Assembly: GCF_002087085.1 (NCBI RefSeq)
Contig: NZ_MWQY01000006.1
Location: 62,001 to 126,000, forward strand
DNA: 64,000 bases
Direction: 5' to 3'
Source: Marispirochaeta aestuarii
Lineage (GTDB): Bacteria > Spirochaetota > Spirochaetia > JC444 > Marispirochaetaceae
Below, in pieces: positions 32,475 through 40,465 of this stretch. The translations under genes and the position numbers were made by a program. Position 1 is the stretch's first letter; every line of letters starts with the position of its first letter. The notes under the pieces were generated by a model. It ran no database searches and was not told the DNA's origin. It was given only the letters and a program-made list of their open reading frames with translations.

Positions 32475-34783
32475 GCGCCACACTTACACGCATGAAGACC
32501 ATCGCCCTTGCGGGAAACCCCAACTGCGGAAAAACAACGATCTTCAACGCCCTTACCGGATCCAGTGCCAAGGTGGGAAACTGGCCCGGTGTTACCGTGG
32601 AGCGTCGGGAAGGACGCCTTAAAGGAAGCTCTGCTGAAACAGCCGTTGTGGACCTTCCGGGGATCTACTCCCTCTCCGCCGAATCCGAGGACGAAAGGGT
32701 TGCCCGGGACTTTATCATAAGCGGCAGCGTGGATCTGGTAATCAGCATTGTCGATGCCGCCAACCTGGAACGCAACCTCTTTCTCACATCCACAATTCTG
32801 GAGAGCGGCATACCCACCGTGGTGGCCCTGAACATGATGGACGCGGCGAAAAAGAAGGGAATACGCATCGACCTCAAGGCGCTCTCTGATGAACTCGGCT
32901 GTCCGGTGCTTCCCCTTTCCGCCATACAGCCTGAAAGCCTGAAGAATTTCAGGAACGAACTGGACAGAACACTGAGCAGCGGTATCCCGGCTCCGAAGAC
33001 CCGGATTAAATACAGCCCGGAAATCGAAAGCACCATTGGAAGCTGGTCGAAGAAACTCTCCGGTCCGGCCTCGGAACTGGGAGTCACCGACAGATTCATT
33101 GCACTGTCCCTGCTTGAGGAAGACCCCTTCATAACGGAACATTTTGGTCCCCTCCTCGGAGAAGAGGAGATTGAAAAGGCCCTTTCATCCATCGGTGATC
33201 TGGCGGGGACTACCGTGGATATGCTCATTGCCGACAACCGCTACTCCTGGATAAACTCCCTGTGCAATACAGCGACAAGCAGGAAGGAGGAGGGAACAAA
33301 GAGAGCCTCCAGGGGAGGACTGGATGCCATCCTGCTGCACCGCTTTCTCGGAATCCCGATCTTTCTGGGGGTCATGTACCTGGTTTTCTGGTTTACCATG
33401 GCCGTGGGGGGATCATTCATCGATTTCTTTGACATCCTTTTCGGCGGAATCTTTGTAGACGGCCTGGGGACCCTGATGGCAGGCCTGGGGAGCCCCGAAT
33501 GGCTGACAGCCATAATCGCCGGAGGTATCGGGGGCGGAATTCAGACCGTATCCACCTTTATTCCCATCATCTTTACCATGTTCCTCATGCTCGCGCTTCT
33601 GGAGGATTCGGGATACATGGCCCGGGCCGCCTTCGTTATGGACAAGGCCATGCGGGCGATCGGACTTCCCGGCAAGGCCTTTGTCCCCATGCTGGTGGGT
33701 TTCGGCTGTACCGTCCCTGCGATCATGGCCACCCGGACCCTGGAGTCGAAACGTGACCGTTTTATGGCCATCTTTATGACTCCCTTCATGTCCTGCGGCG
33801 CACGGCTTCCTGTCTATGCCCTCTTTACCGCGGCCTTCTTCGGGAACCTTGCCGGGGGAGTGGTATTCTCCATCTACCTGGCGGGGGTACTTCTGGCGGT
33901 CCTTACGGGGCTGCTTCTCAAACACACCCTCTTCAAGGGAAAGCATACACCCTTTGTTATGGAGCTTCCCGCCTATCACAGCCCCAGAATGGGACACATC
34001 ATGAACAGTGCGTGGAGACGGCTGAAGATCTACATGTTCAGGGCCGGAAAGGTAATAATCCTGGTGGTTCTTCTTCTTTCGGTACTGAATTCCTGGGGAA
34101 CCGACGGGACCTTCGGCAACGAGGACTCGGAGGAGTCGGTACTCTCTGTCATAGGAAAAAGCATAACCCCCGTATTCACTCCCATGGGAATTGTGCAGGA
34201 GAACTGGCCGGCTACGGTCAGCCTTTTTACAGGGCTCTTTGCCAAGGAGGCTGTTGTGGGGACCCTGAACGCCCTCTACTCCCAGGAAAGCTTCGGAGGT
34301 GAAGAACCTGCAGAAGACGAAGAACCCTGGAGTCTGGCTGCCCTTACTGTCGAGTCCCTGGCCAGCATCGGTGAGAACCTGTCCGGGGTCCTGGATGGGC
34401 TGCTTGATCCCCTCGGTCTGGGGCTCATCTCCTCGGATGCCGATTCTCTGGCAGAGGAACTGGAAACCGATGACAGTGTATTCACCGGCTTACGGGACAA
34501 TTTCAGCCCCGTCAGCGCCTATGCCTTCCTGCTCTTCATTCTCATCTACTTCCCCTGCGTGGCGGCCCTGGGTGCTGCGGTTCAGGAGACAGGAAAGGGC
34601 TACGGTACGGTGCTGGTCACCTACCTGACTCTCCTGGCATGGATTATCTCGACCCTGGTTTTCCAGATCCTCGAAGGAGGCTCCCTGCTCTGGATTACGG
34701 TGGCTCTGCTTCTTCTGGCTGGCATCTTTGTCAGTTTCACCCTTATGGGACGCGGACGGGAACGGCTACGCTATCCCGGCTGA
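32471..34783 (+). CDS. feoB: Ferrous iron transporter FeoB
   Basis: 770 residues. The N-terminal G domain has G1 GNPNCGKTTIFNALTG (15-30), G2 GNWPGVTVE, G3 DLPGIYSLS and G4 NMMD, followed by the helical GDI domain. The membrane part has the Gate segments (GFGCTVPAIMATRTLESKRDRFMA, and PFMSCGARLPVYALF) and the late FSPVSAYAFLLFILIYFPCVAALGA. It imports Fe(II) through the inner membrane in a GTP-dependent way. Length matches E. coli FeoB (773). The start overlaps the second feoA stop (ATGA). The conserved NPNCG and gate Cys/Gly residues are intact, so it should be functional. Confidence 0.97.
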   Translation: MSATLTRMKTIALAGNPNCGKTTIFNALTGSSAKVGNWPGVTVERREGRLKGSSAETAVVDLPGIYSLSAESEDERVARDFIISGSVDLVISIVDAANLERNLFLTSTILESGIPTVVALNMMDAAKKKGIRIDLKALSDELGCPVLPLSAIQPESLKNFRNELDRTLSSGIPAPKTRIKYSPEIESTIGSWSKKLSGPASELGVTDRFIALSLLEEDPFITEHFGPLLGEEEIEKALSSIGDLAGTTVDMLIADNRYSWINSLCNTATSRKEEGTKRASRGGLDAILLHRFLGIPIFLGVMYLVFWFTMAVGGSFIDFFDILFGGIFVDGLGTLMAGLGSPEWLTAIIAGGIGGGIQTVSTFIPIIFTMFLMLALLEDSGYMARAAFVMDKAMRAIGLPGKAFVPMLVGFGCTVPAIMATRTLESKRDRFMAIFMTPFMSCGARLPVYALFTAAFFGNLAGGVVFSIYLAGVLLAVLTGLLLKHTLFKGKHTPFVMELPAYHSPRMGHIMNSAWRRLKIYMFRAGKVIILVVLLLSVLNSWGTDGTFGNEDSEESVLSVIGKSITPVFTPMGIVQENWPATVSLFTGLFAKEAVVGTLNALYSQESFGGEEPAEDEEPWSLAALTVESLASIGENLSGVLDGLLDPLGLGLISSDADSLAEELETDDSVFTGLRDNFSPVSAYAFLLFILIYFPCVAALGAAVQETGKGYGTVLVTYLTLLAWIISTLVFQILEGGSLLWITVALLLLAGIFVSFTLMGRGRERLRYPG

Positions 34784-34815
34784 CAGTAGCCCTGGAATCA
34801 GAAATACTCAAGAAT

Positions 34816-34858
34816 ATCGCCACGCCTTCAAACACAGGGCGGGGCGATTCATTTTTTT
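34816..34858 (+). terminator. Terminator of the feo operon
   Basis: ATCGCCACGCC (34816-34826) pairs with GGCGGGGCGAT (34838-34848) with one mismatch, then after three bases a seven-base T-run. It lies about 30 bases after the feoB stop. Confidence 0.75.
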
Positions 34859-34895
34859 AAGGCAGCTCTAAAAACTGCCCTTAGATGGAACAAAG

Positions 34896-35630
34896 ATGGA
34901 TATTGCGGTATTATCTGAACCAGACATGAAGAACACCGGAGACCTCGCGCTGCAGGAGTTGCATAAGCGCTTTCCCGCAGCCCTGGATTATCTGACAACA
35001 ATCTTCCTGATCGACAGGGAATACGGAAAGGTTGCAAACAGTAAACTCGCCGCCCGCCTGGGAGTCTCAAAACCGGCGGTCAGCCAGGCTGTCGGCCGGC
35101 TGAAGCGCCACCACCTCGCGGACCAGGACTCCTACGGAACCATCCGGCTTACCCCGGAGGGCAGGATCTATGCGACCCGCATACTGAAGCGGCACTATCT
35201 GATAGAGCATCTCCTGATCCTGCGCCTGGACTACCCCTGGGACAAGGCCGACGATGAGGCCCTCAGGCTCCAGGCTGCCATATCGGAAGAGTTCGCCGCT
35301 CATCTTTTCGAGACCTTTGGGCGTCCCGACACATGCCCTCACGGGAATCCCTTTCCCGGCAGCCCCAGGGAGAAGGAGCTTCTGGATGCACCGAGGTTGA
35401 GTGAGGCCCGTGAAGGTTGCAGGACTGTTCTGTTGCGCATCACCGAAGAGGGGGAAGCCGTCGAAGGACTCCTCCATTTCTGCAATGAAAATCAGCTGCG
35501 CCCAGGGCGGGAACTTGAGATTTTGAAGAAAGCCGGAGACAATGTTCTGCTGGGCTGCTGTGAGGGCAGAACCATTACAATCCCTCAAGGATATGCCGTA
35601 CATCTCAGGTACAGGGCGCTTCAGGACTGA
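34896..35630 (+). CDS. DtxR/MntR-family metal-dependent repressor
   Basis: 244 residues in three domains. The N-terminal winged helix-turn-helix (about 20-85) has VANSKLAARLGVSKPAVSQAVGRL. The metal-binding dimerisation domain (85-165) has HYLIEHLLILRL and the late CPHGNPFPG motif typical of the family. A C-terminal SH3/FeoA-like domain (170-240) has RPGRELEILKKAGDNVLL. It lies just after the feo operon in the same direction. With bound Fe(II) or Mn(II) it should repress feo through the twin palindromes at 31894-31943. The first ATG at 34896 is used; an ATG at 34926 is possible. Confidence 0.92.
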   Translation: MDIAVLSEPDMKNTGDLALQELHKRFPAALDYLTTIFLIDREYGKVANSKLAARLGVSKPAVSQAVGRLKRHHLADQDSYGTIRLTPEGRIYATRILKRHYLIEHLLILRLDYPWDKADDEALRLQAAISEEFAAHLFETFGRPDTCPHGNPFPGSPREKELLDAPRLSEAREGCRTVLLRITEEGEAVEGLLHFCNENQLRPGRELEILKKAGDNVLLGCCEGRTITIPQGYAVHLRYRALQD

Positions 35631-35673
35631 TCAGGTCTTGACCATTTCGACATAACCTGTGAAATTCCCGGGT

Positions 35674-36285
35674 ATGATCCGACGATTTCTGCTTATTGCT
35701 CTCCTGTGCCTGCCGAGCATACTCACGGCCCATCCGCACATGTTTATCGATACCCGCCTGAAAATCGGCATTGAGGGGAACAGCCTCAGACAGGTCGAGA
35801 TTACATGGTACTTTGACCCCATGTTTACCGCATCAATTGTCGGAGACTTCGACGGCGACCGTAACGGCGTATTCACTCCTGAAGAGACCAGGGAGGTACA
35901 GGAATATGCATTTTCCAATCTTGAAAACTACGACTATTTCACCTTCCTCGAGCTGAACGGAACGACCCATGTACCCCGGCGAATAGAGAACTTCAGGGTC
36001 TTCGTGGAAAACCGGCAGCTTGTCTACCGTTTCTCCATTCCCTTTGACCTGGAGCTTAAGGAGAAGAAATTCGCCATAGCCATTTATGATGAAACCTATT
36101 TCTGCGACATTCTCTTTCACGAAGAGGCCCCGGTTGAGTTTCAGGGCACCAGGCCGGCAGGCTGGGAGATAGTCGAGAACAGGGACAGGAGCATTAATTA
36201 CGGCGGACCGGTCTCAGTCTCCAGGGAGGGCAAAGAGTATTCGGGTACCGCCTTTCCCCAGCAGCTCCAGGTCTCTCTGAGATAG
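35674..36285 (+). CDS. DUF1007-family periplasmic protein
   Basis: About 203 residues from the ATG at 35674; a GTG at 35659 in the same frame is possible, and neither has a strong ribosome site. A signal peptide (MIRRFLLIALLCLPSILTA) is followed by HPHMFIDT, a mature N-terminal His motif suited to binding Ni, Co, Cu or Zn. The DUF1007 core follows, including ITWYFDPMFTASIVGDFDGDRNG, which has an EF-hand-like DxDxDxNG loop, and a late YDETYFCDILF. Genes of this family are commonly next to NicO/RcnA metal transporters, as here (3-base gap). It probably supplies or senses the metal in the periplasm. Confidence 0.86.
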   Translation: MIRRFLLIALLCLPSILTAHPHMFIDTRLKIGIEGNSLRQVEITWYFDPMFTASIVGDFDGDRNGVFTPEETREVQEYAFSNLENYDYFTFLELNGTTHVPRRIENFRVFVENRQLVYRFSIPFDLELKEKKFAIAIYDETYFCDILFHEEAPVEFQGTRPAGWEIVENRDRSINYGGPVSVSREGKEYSGTAFPQQLQVSLR

Positions 36286-36288
36286 AAT

Positions 36289-37188
36289 ATGACCAGACGA
36301 GCGCTGATCCTGCTGGCACTCCTTGCGGGATGCACGGCCATATTTCCCCAGAGCAATCCCTTTCTCTCCTCCGGTAATGGCAGCACCAGGGAAGAACCTG
36401 AAACCCGGGTCACAACCCCCGCAGCCCCGAGGCCTTCAAATCCAGTGCTTGCCCGCATATCCGCCGTACAGAGGAGACTTCAGCGCAGGATCTCATCTTC
36501 CCTCGAGAAAGCCTCGTCAGGGGAAGATCCCGCAGCCCTGTTGGTGCTTGCCGGCCTCGCCTTCCTCTACGGATTCATTCACGCCCTTGGACCGGGACAC
36601 CGGAAAACGGTACTCCTGGGATACTTCCTCGGAGAAAAAGCCCGTCCCGCCGCCGGAATCGCCACGGGTATCCTCCTGGCCCTTGCCCATGCCGGAAGCG
36701 CCCTGATACTGGTAGGGGGATTTTCATGGCTGGCGGTCAATTCAATGCTTGTCTCCATAAACCGGGCGGAGCAGTACCTCTACCCGGCCACATACGGCAT
36801 AATAAGCCTGCTGGGTATCTGGATGCTTGTGCAGGGAATCCGGGAGTTCCGCGGCCGCGAACACGCAGGTTCCGGGCGCTCCGTCAATGCCGGTACCGGC
36901 GGGATTATACTCTCGGGACTGGTACCCTGTCCCGGGGCTTCGGCCATAATGATTTTTTCCATCGCCTCCGGAGGCATCTGGATCGGGATTATCGCGGTGC
37001 TTGCCATGTCCCTGGGAATGGGAATTGTGCTGGCCGGAATCGGACTCGTGAGCATTCTCTTTCGCGGAAGGATAGCCACCCTTATCAATGATGGGAATAC
37101 CGGGAGGCGACTGGAACTAGTCCTCCATATGGGAGGGGGAATCCTCGTCGCCGGCTTCGGGCTCCTGCTTCTGGCGGGAAGCCTTTGA
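36289..37188 (+). CDS. NicO/RcnA-like nickel-cobalt transporter
   Basis: 299 residues. An N-terminal signal-like helix and a Pro/Arg-rich region (about 20-80) precede about six membrane segments. The NicO motif HxxGPGHxK is seen as IHALGPGHRKTVLLGYFLGE, with the second motif LLALAHAGSALILVGG and the third SGLVPCPGASAIMIF. It exports or imports Ni(II) or Co(II); direction cannot be read from the sequence. It follows the DUF1007 gene by 3 bases. Its last 72 bases overlap the convergent Cys-rich small-domain gene. Confidence 0.9.
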   Translation: MTRRALILLALLAGCTAIFPQSNPFLSSGNGSTREEPETRVTTPAAPRPSNPVLARISAVQRRLQRRISSSLEKASSGEDPAALLVLAGLAFLYGFIHALGPGHRKTVLLGYFLGEKARPAAGIATGILLALAHAGSALILVGGFSWLAVNSMLVSINRAEQYLYPATYGIISLLGIWMLVQGIREFRGREHAGSGRSVNAGTGGIILSGLVPCPGASAIMIFSIASGGIWIGIIAVLAMSLGMGIVLAGIGLVSILFRGRIATLINDGNTGRRLELVLHMGGGILVAGFGLLLLAGSL

Positions 37189-37437
37189 GGCTGAGCCGTT
37201 CTTTATTCTCGCAGAAATCTCCTCGAGAATTTCATCATAGCCTCCCGGGACATGGGGTTTTATACAGGGACTGCAGTCCTTGACCCCATCTTCGGTCAAA
37301 GTGTAGCTCCCGCCGCAGTCGGGGAACCAGTAGAGGGGGCAGAAACAGAAGAGGCAGTTTATCTCTTCAATCCCTTTGTGGCAGGGATAATACCTGCATT
37401 TCCGGTTGCTGAACCAGCGATAGCTTTCCTTCTGCAT
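37117..37437 (-). CDS. Cysteine-rich small-domain protein (PF04071 type)
   Basis: 106 residues. The core (about 10-65) is the Cys-rich small domain: NRKCRYYPCHKGI, then NCLFCFCPLYWFPDCGG, then VKDCSPCIKPH. It has nine cysteines, arranged to bind one or two metal ions. The C-terminal 35 residues are charged and disordered. Such proteins are known from methanogens and anaerobes, sometimes with cobalamin genes; no biochemical function is settled. It starts 17 bases after the kinase stop (37455), so it may be co-transcribed with the kinase. It overlaps the end of the NicO gene, a possible antisense link. Confidence 0.8.
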   Translation of the reverse strand: MQKESYRWFSNRKCRYYPCHKGIEEINCLFCFCPLYWFPDCGGSYTLTEDGVKDCSPCIKPHVPGGYDEILEEISARIKNGSASKASRQKQEPEAGDEDSPSHMED

Positions 37438-37454
37438 AGATAAAGGCAGTATAC

Positions 37455-40325
37455 TCAGACCCTCTCTTCGTATGCAACGGGGCCCAGTCGGAGTTCCCAG
37501 CGGGTTCCCTCGTCCCTCGTATACTCCATATGGCCATTCAGCTGGGTTTCCACGATACTGTAGACAAGTGCCAGACCGAGGGTTTTCGATGACAGGGGAT
37601 CAAAATCCTTCGGTAGTCCTACACCGTTATCGCTGAGGGTAAGAAGGATTCCCTCTCCCTGAATATTCCGCAAGCCGATTTCAATCCAGCCTGTCTCTCC
37701 TTTCGGAAAGGCATGCCTGACGGCATTTACCAGAAGTTCATTCACAACAAGACCAAGAGGTACCGCGACATCGACAAGACTATCAACTGATTCGAGATTA
37801 TAGCGGAAGCGGATCCCCTTTGTTTCATCGTCGAAGGTGCTGCGGACAAGTTCGGTGAGCTCAAGAATATACTCCTTCAGATCTATTCTTGACAGGTTCT
37901 CCGACTCATACAGACGATGATGCACCAGAGCCATGGAGTGAATCTTGGCTTCTATATCCTGGAGAATATCCTGCATATTCACATCTTCGAGGCCTAATCG
38001 GCGCATGGCGACCATGGAGGCAATAACCTGCATCGTGTTCTTCGTTCGATGGTACAGTTCCCGAAGCAGGGTACTCTTTTCGTTGAGAGCCCGTTCAAGC
38101 TGGCGTCGTACCATTACGGCATCTGTTATGTCCCGGGAGATCCCACAGATACCGATAATCTCTCCCGCGTCATCCCTGACCGGGACCCTGATGGTCTCCA
38201 GATTCCGCTGCCGTCCGGCGGAATCCCGGATATTTTCTTCACGGCAGGGCTCTCCCTCCAGGACCTTGCTTTCAATGCGTCGGCTGTCCCGGGCATCCTG
38301 CAGATCAAAAAGGTCTTCATCCGTGAGCCCGATGAGTTGGTCCCTGTCCCTGCCCGTGAACTGCAGGTATGCCGAATTGGCGTGAGTATAAAAGAGATTC
38401 CGGTCTTTCAGGAATATCATATCCTCCGCTGACTCGATAATCGCATTGAGCCGGGCGTCCCTGCGCTGCAGCTCATCCAGGGCTTCCTTTTTTTCGGTGA
38501 TATCGATGACGGTTCCTTCTGCAGCGATTACTTCTCCCGATTCATTCAGTATGGTTCTGGTCCTGTCCTCCACCCAGTAGATCCGGCCTTGAGGATCTAC
38601 GAGACGGTACTCCTGGGTAAACCCCTCCCTCTTTTCCCGAACAGCCTGTTCCACTTCCCCGGAGACCCGTATCCGGTCCATGGGATGGACGATGTCTCCG
38701 TACAGCACGCTTCCATCCAGAAAATCCCCGGCCCTGTAACCAAAGCGGCTGACATTCTCACTTACATAGGAGACGGGCCAGCCCCTGGAAAGCTCCCAGC
38801 GAAACAGTACAATGCGGCTGTTGCGTACGATCTTGTCAGCCTTGAGGAGCCTCCGGGCCATCTCTTCCCGTTCGTCTCGGACATCCAGGGAATGCAGGGC
38901 ATAGGCTATATCCTCTCCCAGAGCATCCAGGAGTTCTTCTTCAACCTTGTCTCCGAAGAATAGAGAAGGAAGAGATACAGTGAGAAATCCGAAGAACCGG
39001 CCCATGTACATAAGAGGAACAGAATACGCACATCTGTCCTTGTAACTCCCCGCAAGGGGACAGTGAAGACACGACTCTGAAGGACTCATCACCGAGTAGG
39101 CCGACTCTCTTTCCATGGCATATCGTCCGCAATCCGGCAGATCTCCCGATTCCAGCAGTTTAATCATCGGCAAGGAGGACTCTCCGAGCCCGGACTCGAA
39201 GAAGTTGGAAAAGCTTCCGTTCTGATCGAACAGGGCTATCCAGGCATTATAGTAGCTCCGGGTCTCGGTAAGGGTCCCGCATATCCGCCGCATCATGGAG
39301 CTCCGCTCCGACTCCCGGACAATCAGCTGGTTCACCCGGCCTACAGCCTCAAGAACACGGTTAATCTGAGCCAGACGGGCTTCCGCGGTATCCCGTCTCT
39401 GGATTTCCGCCCGCAGTTCCGCCGTGCGAAGGGCAACCTGACGGCGCATAAGCTGAACCCACAACAATGCGGCTGCTGCAACAAGCAGAAGCGGACCCAC
39501 CACATAGGAGGCATAACGTAGAGCGTCCGGCATCTCTATTGCCCTGGGTTCGAGAGGACCAATCCACCTGTCGTAGAGTTTCCGATATTCTCCCCTCTGT
39601 TTGAGAATACTCAGCCCCTCAATGAATGCGGTCAGCAGCTCCCTGCGGCCCTCGGGCACCGCGAAGCAGTATTCCGTCTCGTGGTAAAGGTCTCCACCCG
39701 CTTCTATTCCCTGTATACCCTGCTCTTTCAGATAATAGAGAATGGGGAGACGGGCTCCGGCGAGGTAATCCCCCCGGCCATCGGAAAAAAGAGTCAAAGC
39801 CTGGGCCAGAGAGTCGGTCCTGATCAGGCCGGCTGAAAAGCCTTCCGCACTCAGATGATCATCCATAATGTCACCGCGCATTACGATTATGCTTTTCCCT
39901 GTCAGATCACTGAGGGTTGATGCCGCAGGTCCGCCGGAACGGTTAAAGAGGGTCTGATGGATCTCAGCAAAGGGCTGGGAGAAATCGACCTTGAGGTCCC
40001 GTTCACTGCTGAAAAACATTCCTGCAGCGGCATCGATTTCTCCTGCTTCCAGCTGGGACCGGATCTCTATCCAGGGGGCAACGCGCAGTTCCGCCTTGAA
40101 TCCCATAACTTCCGCAATCGCCCTGGTCAGGTCAATGGAAAACCCCACGGTCTCCCCTGTATCGCCGGTAAATGAAAAGGGGGGATAATCGGTCTCACAG
40201 ACGATTACATGAACCGTCTTTTCCGCGTCGGATAGATCCCGGGCAAAGACGGGGGCAATCAGAAGGAGGATCAGAAACAGATGAATCCCAGCTCGTTTAA
40301 ACTGCAATTCCTTCGCGCAAGGCAT
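37455..40325 (-). CDS. Hybrid sensor: SBP_bac_3 - GAF - PAS - PAS - HisKA_2 histidine kinase
   Basis: 956 residues from the ATG at 40325, which has GGAGG upstream; a 46-residue extension is rejected. After a signal peptide comes a periplasmic amino-acid-type binding domain (about 30-255): VIVCETDYPPFSFTGDTGETVGFSIDLTR and VDFSQPFAEIHQTLF. A membrane helix (about 268-290) is followed by a coiled coil. A GAF domain (about 320-470) contains DCGRY, CLHCPLAG and KDRC cysteines. Two PAS domains follow (480-595, 600-715). The HisKA_2 helix is LLRELYHRTKNTMQVIASM. HATPase has LVVNELLVNAVRHAF and LSDNGVGLP. No response regulator is adjacent. It likely senses an amino acid or similar solute plus a cytosolic redox or metal cue. 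Confidence 0.93.
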   Translation of the reverse strand: MPCAKELQFKRAGIHLFLILLLIAPVFARDLSDAEKTVHVIVCETDYPPFSFTGDTGETVGFSIDLTRAIAEVMGFKAELRVAPWIEIRSQLEAGEIDAAAGMFFSSERDLKVDFSQPFAEIHQTLFNRSGGPAASTLSDLTGKSIIVMRGDIMDDHLSAEGFSAGLIRTDSLAQALTLFSDGRGDYLAGARLPILYYLKEQGIQGIEAGGDLYHETEYCFAVPEGRRELLTAFIEGLSILKQRGEYRKLYDRWIGPLEPRAIEMPDALRYASYVVGPLLLVAAAALLWVQLMRRQVALRTAELRAEIQRRDTAEARLAQINRVLEAVGRVNQLIVRESERSSMMRRICGTLTETRSYYNAWIALFDQNGSFSNFFESGLGESSLPMIKLLESGDLPDCGRYAMERESAYSVMSPSESCLHCPLAGSYKDRCAYSVPLMYMGRFFGFLTVSLPSLFFGDKVEEELLDALGEDIAYALHSLDVRDEREEMARRLLKADKIVRNSRIVLFRWELSRGWPVSYVSENVSRFGYRAGDFLDGSVLYGDIVHPMDRIRVSGEVEQAVREKREGFTQEYRLVDPQGRIYWVEDRTRTILNESGEVIAAEGTVIDITEKKEALDELQRRDARLNAIIESAEDMIFLKDRNLFYTHANSAYLQFTGRDRDQLIGLTDEDLFDLQDARDSRRIESKVLEGEPCREENIRDSAGRQRNLETIRVPVRDDAGEIIGICGISRDITDAVMVRRQLERALNEKSTLLRELYHRTKNTMQVIASMVAMRRLGLEDVNMQDILQDIEAKIHSMALVHHRLYESENLSRIDLKEYILELTELVRSTFDDETKGIRFRYNLESVDSLVDVAVPLGLVVNELLVNAVRHAFPKGETGWIEIGLRNIQGEGILLTLSDNGVGLPKDFDPLSSKTLGLALVYSIVETQLNGHMEYTRDEGTRWELRLGPVAYEERV

Positions 40326-40465
40326 CGGTCGTTCCTCCCTGGAATAGTATAGATACACCCCGGAGCATTCGCAAATCTCCACGGGCGGAAAACTTCCCCG
40401 CGGGGTATTGGCATCCACCGGGGCAAAGGGGTAATCTACACGCCGCAGAAGAATTGGAGGCATCC

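Noticed and set aside
34861-34880. GGCAG/CTGCC hairpin between feoB and the DtxR gene as a second terminator
   Set aside because: The stem is only five pairs with a nine-base loop and no T-run. The stronger hairpin at 34816-34858 already explains termination.
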